NCBI RefSeq assembly: GCF_010092445.1
Contig: NZ_CP048031.1
Span: 4,340,001-4,404,000 of the forward strand
Reading direction: 5' to 3'
DNA from: Shewanella sp. Arc9-LZ
GTDB lineage: Bacteria > Pseudomonadota > Gammaproteobacteria > Enterobacterales > Shewanellaceae
DNA length: 64,000 nt
Position numbers and translations under genes: made by a program. Of this stretch, positions 35,964 to 42,790 are shown one piece after another (position 1 is the first letter of the stretch; each line of letters opens with the position of its first letter). The notes under the pieces are model-generated. The model saw only the letters and a list, made by a program, of their open reading frames with translations. It had not been told where the DNA came from and did not search any database.

Positions 35964-37333
35964 AATAATTCCCATTGTTTCAATTTTTCATCTAGAAAAT
36001 CAAACCCAAATGTTGGCATATTCACTATTTGATCAGGAACACCACGATCGATTAGCCTTTGCTTTAAACCGACTAGTTGATGTGCTGTTGTCCTTAGTTC
36101 ATTTATCAATAGTTCTGGATCAATTAAATCACTTAAGGAGTAAGCAATCTCAATAAAATTAAATTTACCACCAAGTTCAAGATCTGGAGCAGCCCATTTC
36201 GTTGTTCTTGGTATACCATCTGGATCAGCTTTCATAGGCGCAAAGTCATAAATGGGGGTTAACCTTATACCCTTGTCATCTTTATAGAATGAAGTATTTC
36301 GTCCGTGGTTATCGCTATTACCAAACGCAATATTTAATAAGTCACGGCGAACCCATTCAATAATAAATGCCTCAACATCAAAATGCAGGTGCTTCTCTTT
36401 GACTGTATTACTCTGAGTGATCAGGTCAACCAACTCACGTATTGTCTCACCATGATCTAGAATAGTAGCTGGCGGTTTTTTTAACATTGAGTACACAGAT
36501 TCCATACCATAACGTTTGGTAGTCCCATCTACTTGAGTCTCTATATCGAACCTTGGCAACCAAAGTGAATGATAGTTTTCACCTTTTTCTAGTTTCATGT
36601 CTGCTACAGGTATAGTACTAAAACCCATAGCGGTTAACTCATGATAATAGTGGTATTCGGCAACTAACACCGCATCATTAACTCCCCTTCTATTCCCTCT
36701 TGGGAATTTAACGAGGTAATACATATCATCAATATTTGTATTGTCTTGATAGGTATCTATCCACACGACATCGTTTTTGCTACGTCTTAGTAGCAGTTTT
36801 GGGGCTTCTCCACCTGCTCCAGTAGCTCCACCAGCAGCGGCCCCCCGAGTTTGTGCGTAACTCAAAAAGTCTGCACCTCTACTTGCTACGTCTGAAACTT
36901 CAAAGTATTGATTAGGAACTCTATTAACTGCTTCTATAGATTCTTTGATACGCAAATTTCCAATGGGAGAAATAGTGCCATATGCTAGCAACACGAACTT
37001 TTGTTGATTGGCTGACATCCCATCTGTATCTATTTGAGTCAGCCAGTACTTTCGGCTTGAGCCACTAGGGATGATGTCGTCAATGAACTTCAACCAACCT
37101 TGTTGTCCATTGTCATCAAAATAAAATTCAATAGGGTGATTTATAGATACTGCATGGTGATCATCCGCAGAAAGATTAGCAATTATATAGTCAAGTTCAT
37201 AATCGACTTCGGTAGCGTCAAATGTGTAATCAGCATTATTCGGGAATGTAATCTTCGCAATATCCTTCCATGAGTTATCAATGAAAGCTTGTACAGTTAG
37301 TTCATTTAAATTTTCAAGATTAATATCTTCCAT
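35960..37333 (-). CDS. hipA: HipA-like serine/threonine kinase toxin
   Basis: A 457-residue HipA-family kinase. The start at 37333 follows AAGAG; the longer frame to 37435 reads through the operator region. The nucleotide loop lies in a glycine-rich GGATGAGGEAPKLLLRR, the catalytic loop is GNSDNHGRN (Asp at residue 341), and the metal-binding motif is PIYDFAPM. HipA kinases phosphorylate a translation factor such as a tRNA synthetase and cause growth arrest. The overall layout resembles HipH/YjjJ-like long members. It precedes hipB, the reverse of the E. coli order. Confidence 0.88.
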   Translation of the reverse strand: MEDINLENLNELTVQAFIDNSWKDIAKITFPNNADYTFDATEVDYELDYIIANLSADDHHAVSINHPIEFYFDDNGQQGWLKFIDDIIPSGSSRKYWLTQIDTDGMSANQQKFVLLAYGTISPIGNLRIKESIEAVNRVPNQYFEVSDVASRGADFLSYAQTRGAAAGGATGAGGEAPKLLLRRSKNDVVWIDTYQDNTNIDDMYYLVKFPRGNRRGVNDAVLVAEYHYYHELTAMGFSTIPVADMKLEKGENYHSLWLPRFDIETQVDGTTKRYGMESVYSMLKKPPATILDHGETIRELVDLITQSNTVKEKHLHFDVEAFIIEWVRRDLLNIAFGNSDNHGRNTSFYKDDKGIRLTPIYDFAPMKADPDGIPRTTKWAAPDLELGGKFNFIEIAYSLSDLIDPELLINELRTTAHQLVGLKQRLIDRGVPDQIVNMPTFGFDFLDEKLKQWELL

Positions 37334-37356
37334 TGAATACTCTTTTTTATACTTAA

Positions 37357-37620
37357 TGAATACTATTGTACTCAAAAACATGTAAAATCTCAATAAAAGT
37401 AACTTATAGTACTCAATAATTGTTATCACCTTCAATTACTGAGTACTATAAGACTCATTTAGTTGTTTGTTCTTGTCGTTAATTTGGATAATTAGAAGAT
37501 TGCTACGCTGATAGCTAATACGTCTTATAATACTCAAAAGCTATCGGGCCGGTTTATTATTGAGTTGTATAATACTCAGCAATGAGCCATAACACTACGT
37601 ATTGAGCATTATATAACTCA
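37357..37620. promoter_or_regulatory. Array of 18-bp HipB-type operators
   Basis: Sites with the plan TGAGT-N8-ACTCA occur at 37440-37457 and 37561-37578 (both perfect arms), 37603-37620 (TGAGC arm) and 37357-37374 (TGAAT arm). Two half sites with an intact ACTCA lie at 37398-37415 and 37519-37536. Arm length 5 and spacer 8 match the known E. coli HipB operator plan TATCC-N8-GGATA, with different bases. The array lies just upstream of hipA, one site on the promoter. Confidence 0.75.
37365..37393 (-). promoter_or_regulatory. Candidate hipA-hipB promoter
   Basis: On the minus strand TTGAGA (37388-37393) and TACAAT (37365-37370) are spaced by 17 bases and lie 30 bases upstream of the hipA ATG. 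An operator-like site (37357-37374) overlaps the -10 box, as expected for autorepression. Confidence 0.65.
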
Positions 37621-37756
37621 ATAATCGCATGTTTACATAACATCCTTTAAATGCTTGGCTGACTAAACTTAAATAAAACGCCAAACAACAAATTGAACGC
37701 TTATTTAAGAAAAATAAATTCGACCTACACTTATGAATACGAGATAAATATCAGTC

Positions 37757-37804
37757 TTATCGGTCTTCGTCATTGGATATTTGGATAAAATTACCCGTAA
37801 ATAA
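37757..37804 (+). pseudogene. Diverged second copy of the yqhA 3' end
   Basis: Forty-eight bases that translate in frame as [15 protein letters not shown] and a TAA stop, against [15 protein letters not shown] in yqhA. Most differences are synonymous third-position changes, so this is a genuine tail of a yqhA homologue, not chance. It has no start. A terminator follows at 37821. It probably marks the far edge of the inserted hipA-hipB module. Confidence 0.8.
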
Positions 37805-37820
37805 CAATCCATCACAAAAT

Positions 37821-37856
37821 AAAAAGCCCCGATACATAACAGCATCAGGGCTTTTT
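37821..37856. terminator. Terminator after the second yqhA tail
   Basis: Stem AAAAAGCCC.GAT pairing with ATC.GGGCTTTTT, suited to both strands. It shares AAAAAGCCCCGATAC with the terminator after the retron. Confidence 0.8.
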
Positions 37857-37868
37857 ATTTACTATCGA

Positions 37869-38105
37869 TTAGTACCACACTTTAGGATCAGCGTTATGAT
37901 TCTGCGCGACATCAATACTAATCCCCAGACCATTAAGAATTTTAAACACTGTCGAGATATAAACATCATTACCTTTTTCGACACGAATTAACGTCTTTTT
38001 GGTCACGCCACACAGCATCGCCGCCACATCTTGAGTCAATGCCGCATTGTTTCTGGTTTCTTTAATGAGTAAGCCCAAGGATTGTTGATTGAGTGCAGAT
38101 GCCAT
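37869..38105 (-). CDS. Orphan HipB-like XRE regulator
   Basis: A 78-residue helix-turn-helix protein: [53 protein letters not shown]. Size and sequence match single-domain HipB antitoxins (the HTH covers about 10-65). No HipA or other toxin gene is next to it on either side, so it is either an orphan antitoxin left by a lost toxin or a regulator of a neighbour. It lies between the second and third yqhA tails. Confidence 0.82.
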   Translation of the reverse strand: MASALNQQSLGLLIKETRNNAALTQDVAAMLCGVTKKTLIRVEKGNDVYISTVFKILNGLGISIDVAQNHNADPKVWY

Positions 38106-38238
38106 AACGTTAGTCCAAAGTATAAGTTATTACACTATTCGATTATTTAGTGATTTGCTGATTAAATGTAATCACTACAGACTGGGAAATTGACCCTAAG
38201 ATTGATAGAAATCAATATAGATAACGACAAATTATATA

Positions 38239-38305
38239 GTATTTACTCATCCACATCACATCTGTGTTATCTGCCTTTATAATGGGGATATGTGGATATT
38301 TAGGC
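38239..38305 (+). pseudogene. Diverged third copy of the yqhA 3' end
   Basis: In the yqhA frame this reads YLLIHITSVLSAFIMGICGYL, against [21 protein letters not shown] in yqhA. The copy is more decayed than the one at 37757 and loses the normal ending. It sits immediately before the retron promoter and RNA, so it probably marks the left edge of the retron insertion. Confidence 0.75.
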
Positions 38306-38385
38306 AGAAATTTTGATCTGACCCCACTTATTCTTAATACAATCAACTATTGACTTACCCATAAACAAATGACACATTCGCAATC

Positions 38386-38510
38386 GGCTTATGGGCAGAT
38401 TTTTGGTTCGCGTTTCGCGAGCGGTGAAACAATTGTCCGAAAGGATTGCCATATTGAAGTTTGCACGTATCAAATGTCAGCATAATGGTGCATAAGAGTG
38501 CCCATAAGCC
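38386..38510 (+). ncRNA. Retron msr-msd noncoding RNA
   Basis: A perfect 12-bp inverted repeat, GGCTTATGGGCA (38386-38397, a1) and TGCCCATAAGCC (38499-38510, a2), encloses 101 bases directly upstream of the reverse transcriptase. Just after a1 comes GATTTTTGG and a stem-loop TCGCG-TTT-CGCGA (38408-38420), the msr layout. From memory, Ec67 has a very similar GGCAGATTTGTTGG segment with the G before ATTT as the branching residue, so G38398 is the candidate here. An imperfect stem (about 38447-38452 with 38485-38490) may be msd. TTGACT at 38350 may be the -35 box. Confidence 0.88.
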
Positions 38511-38533
38511 ACCTACCACAAATGGACTTGTAA

Positions 38534-40384
38534 ATGTCACAACTTAACTATCTAAGAAGAATTTCCACAAAGCCAAGCTTTGCCAAAGCATTAGGTGTTG
38601 ACCCTAGATTTCTCACTAGGTGTCTTTATATAATCAAACCAGAAAATCAATATCACCAATTTACAATAGAAAAAAGATCTGGTGGTAAACGCATTATAAA
38701 TGCGCCTGGTGATGACTTAAAAAGTCTACAGAAAAAATTATCAGACTTACTTTTAGATTGTATTGATGAAATTAACATTTCTAAATATCCAAGTTCTCAG
38801 CTCGCAAAACCAAAAATGCGGAATAAAAAAGACCTTGATTATGCAGCTACAGTTTTAAAAATTAAGATACCAACAGCTGAATCGAAACAACCCTCTTTAT
38901 CACATGGCTTTGTAAGAGAACGCTCAATAATTACCAATGCTATGATGCACTTAGGCAAGAAAAATGTACTTAATATTGATTTGAAAAATTTTTTTGATAG
39001 CTTTAATTTTGGTCGAGTACGTGGCTTTTTTATTAAGAATAACAATTTTAAGTTAGATCCCCATATTGCTACTATCATTGCACAAATAGCTTGCTATGAT
39101 AATAAGTTACCTCAGGGAAGCCCATGCTCCCCTGTCATTACAAATTTAATTACTCATAGTTTAGATATTCGTTTGGCTAAATTAGCTAAAAAATATAAAT
39201 GCACTTATTCGAGGTATGCTGACGACATTACTTTTTCTACCAGAAAGTCTACTTTTCCTAAAGAAATTATGAATGAAGATATTGATGGTTATACGCCAGG
39301 TAAAAAATTGGTTGGTGAAATAGTGCATGCTGGGTTTTCAATAAATCATAATAAAACCCGTATCCAATTTAAAGATTCTAGGCAAGAGGTCACAGGACTT
39401 ATTGTCAACAAAAAACCAAACACTAAAAAGGAATATTGGAGAACGGCAAGAGCCAAATGCAACAACCTATTCAAAAAAGGAAAATTTACTTCAATAGAAG
39501 ATGGATTTGAAATTGACGGAAATCTTGATGAATTAGAAGGCCAGCTTAACTTTATAGATCAAGTTGATCATTACAACCGCATGAGACAGAAAGCTCCATT
39601 AACGGCAGAGTATGCAATAAACAATATAGGGAAAAATACTAAAAATTTACTTTCAGCAAGGGAGAGTACATTTAGCCGTTTTCTATTTTATCGTTTATTT
39701 TATGGAAATGATAAGCCGACCATTTTATGTGAAGGTAAAACTGATAATGTTTACCTAAAATCGGCTATCAGTGAACTTCTGCCTAAATATCCTTCCCTAG
39801 CTAGAATAGAAGACAACAATTACAAGTTATTAGTTAGATTTGTCGAATACTCCAAGCGTACAAGATTTTTATTAGAATTATTTGGTGGCGTAGATTATTT
39901 AAAAGACTTTATTAATAATTTTGAAAAGAATACAAAATGTTATACAGCACCTGAACCTAAGCACCCTGTCATTATATTTTTAGATAATGATGATGCTCGA
40001 ATTCCAAATTTATTAAAAGGTAAGAGTTTTAATAAGAAAGTGACTTTATTCCCTAGTAGCTTAAATTCTATAGATGATGTAAAAAAAGCAGATTTTATAC
40101 ATATATTTCAAAACCTTTACGTAGTATTTACTCCTCTAGGAAAATCTGGAGAAGACACTGATATTGAGTATTTTTTTCATAAGAAGACCAGAATGATTAA
40201 ACATTCAAATGGTAAATTTTTTAACACCGTTGATAAAAGAAACCCAGAAGTAGATCTCAGCAAGGATGCTTTTGCTATGCACATAATAAAGGCACAAAAA
40301 AAATCAATTAATTTCACACGCTTAAAGCCACTGTTAAATCGTATTGTTAAAGTAACTGAACATTACGATCAAATTAAAAAATAA
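38534..40384 (+). CDS. Retron reverse transcriptase with C-terminal TOPRIM domain
   Basis: A 616-residue fusion. Residues about 50-330 form a retron-type reverse transcriptase: VLNIDLKNFFDSF, QGSPCSPVITNLI, YADD at 228-231 and the VTG motif in RQEVTGLIVNKK. Residues about 390-560 look like a TOPRIM nuclease: ILCEGKTDNVYLKSA with Glu400, and IIFLDNDDAR with Asp484, Asp486 and Asp487. This RT-TOPRIM plan is that of retron Ec67 (Eco2), a phage-defence system. The gene begins 23 bases after a2 of the RNA and is more AT-rich than its chromosomal neighbours. Confidence 0.93.
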   Translation: MSQLNYLRRISTKPSFAKALGVDPRFLTRCLYIIKPENQYHQFTIEKRSGGKRIINAPGDDLKSLQKKLSDLLLDCIDEINISKYPSSQLAKPKMRNKKDLDYAATVLKIKIPTAESKQPSLSHGFVRERSIITNAMMHLGKKNVLNIDLKNFFDSFNFGRVRGFFIKNNNFKLDPHIATIIAQIACYDNKLPQGSPCSPVITNLITHSLDIRLAKLAKKYKCTYSRYADDITFSTRKSTFPKEIMNEDIDGYTPGKKLVGEIVHAGFSINHNKTRIQFKDSRQEVTGLIVNKKPNTKKEYWRTARAKCNNLFKKGKFTSIEDGFEIDGNLDELEGQLNFIDQVDHYNRMRQKAPLTAEYAINNIGKNTKNLLSARESTFSRFLFYRLFYGNDKPTILCEGKTDNVYLKSAISELLPKYPSLARIEDNNYKLLVRFVEYSKRTRFLLELFGGVDYLKDFINNFEKNTKCYTAPEPKHPVIIFLDNDDARIPNLLKGKSFNKKVTLFPSSLNSIDDVKKADFIHIFQNLYVVFTPLGKSGEDTDIEYFFHKKTRMIKHSNGKFFNTVDKRNPEVDLSKDAFAMHIIKAQKKSINFTRLKPLLNRIVKVTEHYDQIKK

Positions 40385-40424
40385 CTCAGATAAAAAACTT
40401 CATAAAAATCTTCTCACTCTAAAC

Positions 40425-40458
40425 AAAAAGCCCCGATACTGTTAAGTATCGAGGCTTT
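40425..40458 (+). terminator. Terminator of the retron operon
   Basis: AAAAAGCCCCGATAC pairs with GTATCGAGGCTTT around a short loop, with a T-rich tail. Same sequence family as the hairpins at 33798 and 37821. Confidence 0.85.
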
Positions 40459-40585
40459 CTCTTTTCTCTTACAAGAAATTTAGCTCTAAGCTTCTAGGCT
40501 TTAGAACAACAATGTATATAGCGCAGGATAAATCGGGTTAGAACAAGGCGCTTTACCACGACGTTTAGCTTTCTTAAACGAGTGG

Positions 40586-40602
40586 TGAAGCAACGCAGTT
40601 AT
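40586..40602. repeat. 17-bp direct repeat, right copy
   Basis: TGAAGCAACGCAGTTAT, identical to 33844-33860. It lies about 200 bases beyond the retron gene. Confidence 0.6.
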
Positions 40603-41049
40603 CACCGATTTAGACAAGCTAGATTACATCATGCTGCCTATTTAAAATCAAACTGTTGATTTTATGAAACTTAATACAAAGTCGTAATTCAGATACCCCT
40701 GATTATACCCGCAGTATATTTGATTGAGTAATTCACCTGAATTGCTAACCATTATTATCGTACCATTGCATCATGAAAATTGATTAGAAAAAGCAAGATT
40801 ATGCAGATTAGATTTGGAACGGGTCGTTGCTACCATTAACTCGCTTTGAATATAACTTGTTAGACGTTATCCCCTAATCCCATGTCTTTGAATACAGTGT
40901 AGTTGAATGAAAATATTACGTTTTTCATTCATTAACAGCACTGGCTTAATTTTATACATTGTTCTGAGTCACATTTATATCCAACAAACCACCAGAACCA
41001 CCTCTTAGTGGGTATTATTAGATTAATTTCATATACTCAGGACGGCTTT

Positions 41050-42045
41050 ATGACGATTTGTAGAACAATGTTGTTATCCTCGATTTTTTTACTTAGCGCA
41101 TGCGGGAGTGATTCAAATACTACTGTGACGGTAGCAGAACAAGTATTACCTCAGGGGCAATTCTCTTTAGCTATTTCTGATTCACCTATGGTTGGAGTTT
41201 CTCATGTTGGTATGGTCATGGGGGAACTGGTCATGACTGATGCTGAGGGCGTAATCCATAGACATGATTTACAGGATATGACGTTTAATCTACTCGATTT
41301 TCAGGGGATGGACAGCCATCTTGTAGTCGATAATATCGACTTACCCCTAGGTCAGTACCATGATGCCTATGTCACCATCCAACAGGGCGATGGCAATGAC
41401 GGCTGCTATGTTGAAGATGGCCAGGGTCGACACGGTTTGTATGTAGCCGATGGACAACTTCCAGTTTCAGATTTTGAAATAGTAGCTGGCCAGCATATTT
41501 CTATCACCATGGAAATTGACTTGTATCGTGGCCTTTCATATCAACAAGGAGAATACCATTTAGGTCATCAAGCGATGTGGTCCATTGATAATCGCTATAT
41601 GGGCCACTTGCTGGGTGAAGTAGATCCTCAATGGATTGCCGATTGCGAGACAACTTATTCCGACCGGACTCCGATCGGGGGACAATTTAGTCACATGGCC
41701 TATCTGTATCCTGAAGAGGTAACTAATATTGATCAAATGACGGATATGAGAAACAATCCTCCTGAGGGGGTAACTCTACCGACTGCGGTAAGTCCTATGA
41801 TGCAGGATATTGACGGCAACTGGCACTTTGCCATGGGTTATTTGCCAGCGGGAAACTATCGGGTCGGCTACAGCTGCTTAGGTCATTTAGATGACCCTGT
41901 CAACGATGATATGACTAGTGGCCAATTTGTTATGTTTAAAGATTCTGGTTCAATCACTATAGAAGCAGGAACACAGGGAGGCCAGCAGACAGTACATGAG
42001 TGCGGTAACGGCAATGGTGGTCATCACGGACACCATGGCGGCTAG
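41050..42045 (+). CDS. DUF4382 lipoprotein with His/Gly-rich tail
   Basis: A 331-residue predicted lipoprotein (lipobox LLSAC). The start at 41050 follows CAGGA and leads directly into the signal. The DUF4382 domain spans about 25-175 (GQFSLAISDSPMVGVSHVGMVMGELVM, NLLDFQGMDSHLVVDNIDLPLGQYHDAYVTI). The second half has cysteines and the segment GNYRVGYSCLGHLDDPVNDDM, also present in the paralogue at 57595. It ends in a His- and Gly-rich tail (GGHHGHHGG) that could bind metal. The function of the family is unknown. Confidence 0.82.
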   Translation: MTICRTMLLSSIFLLSACGSDSNTTVTVAEQVLPQGQFSLAISDSPMVGVSHVGMVMGELVMTDAEGVIHRHDLQDMTFNLLDFQGMDSHLVVDNIDLPLGQYHDAYVTIQQGDGNDGCYVEDGQGRHGLYVADGQLPVSDFEIVAGQHISITMEIDLYRGLSYQQGEYHLGHQAMWSIDNRYMGHLLGEVDPQWIADCETTYSDRTPIGGQFSHMAYLYPEEVTNIDQMTDMRNNPPEGVTLPTAVSPMMQDIDGNWHFAMGYLPAGNYRVGYSCLGHLDDPVNDDMTSGQFVMFKDSGSITIEAGTQGGQQTVHECGNGNGGHHGHHGG

Positions 42046-42057
42046 CTAAATGAGTCA

Positions 42058-42079
42058 GGCTCCCATTCACTTGGGAGCC
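42058..42079 (+). terminator. Hairpin after the DUF4382 gene
   Basis: Perfect 8-bp stem GGCTCCCA / TGGGAGCC with a six-base loop, 13 bases after the stop codon. It lacks a clear T tract. Confidence 0.6.
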
Positions 42080-42113
42080 TCCACGACCAAAAAAGATAGT
42101 AAGCCATGTTAAC

Positions 42114-42132
42114 GATAATGATGATTATCATT
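42114..42132. promoter_or_regulatory. Fur-box-like palindrome
   Basis: GATAATGATGATTATCATT shares the AATGAT...ATCATT inverted arms of Fur-binding sites. No coding gene starts downstream within 600 bases on the plus strand; two hairpins do, so it could drive a small RNA. Confidence 0.45.
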
Positions 42133-42790
42133 AAATCGAAATATGAGCAGATACTCTGCTCCATCATGATAAGGGTTGAGCGGAAGCCTTACATATAAAG
42201 TGACTAAAACCAAAAGAGGTCAAGTTCCGCCTCAACTTTAGAGTATTAATGATTTTGTTATTTTTCTTGTTGAAAAACAGAGTTTAATCTTCTCCTATAC
42301 ATGGTTTATTCCCCTGACCCATAGTGATTTCTTTAATAGATTTAATCAAATCTGGTATTAACTATATAGTCAGTTTAAATACGAATCAAACGTCCGAGTT
42401 AATCAATTTCTAGCCCCTAACTATGTAAGTTATCATCTGAAATAAAGCTTTTAACTGATTTCTCTCCACATGATGTTAAAGGAAATGTACCATCATTTAA
42501 GTTATATAGTTGAAACATGTGCCATTACATCAATTATCAAAATCTAAACGTAACACGTAATTGGACAGTAATAAGTCAGTTAAAATACTAATTTAGTTAC
42601 AAATGAATTAGCCAAATTTTCCAATGACCGCAAGTTTTGATTTACGAATAACCTCAAGGTCCTGGTCAAAATAGCTAATCAACTACATCCTCACATCTAA
42701 CGTTGTGGACAAAAGATATTAGCCACCACGTTAGAATATTTAAACATCACTCATGAACGATAATGATTAAAGTTAACGATTTATTAACCG

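Larger units (their letters stand above)
40385..41049. other. Gene-free right flank of the retron island
   Basis: Contains the retron terminator (40425), the right copy of the 17-bp repeat (40586) and otherwise no ORF. The segment from 40700 to 41049 should contain the promoter of the DUF4382 lipoprotein gene. Confidence 0.45.
42046..42790. other. Long gene-free stretch with Fur-box-like site and hairpins
   Basis: About 745 bases without a credible ORF, between convergent genes, so no protein-gene promoter is required here. It contains a terminator-like hairpin, a Fur-box-like palindrome at 42114 and two further hairpins (42145-42161 and 42172-42240). The remainder is AT-rich and featureless to me. 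Confidence 0.5.

Noticed and set aside
38355..38540. A 61-codon minus-strand frame over the region upstream of the reverse transcriptase.
   Set aside because: It lies across the retron RNA and its inverted repeats, has no ribosome site and no recognisable protein pattern.
38534..40384. Possibility that the reverse transcriptase belongs to a group II intron or a diversity-generating retroelement.
   Set aside because: There is no maturase or HNH domain, no intron RNA structure and no variable/template repeat, while a1/a2 arms and the TOPRIM domain fit a retron.
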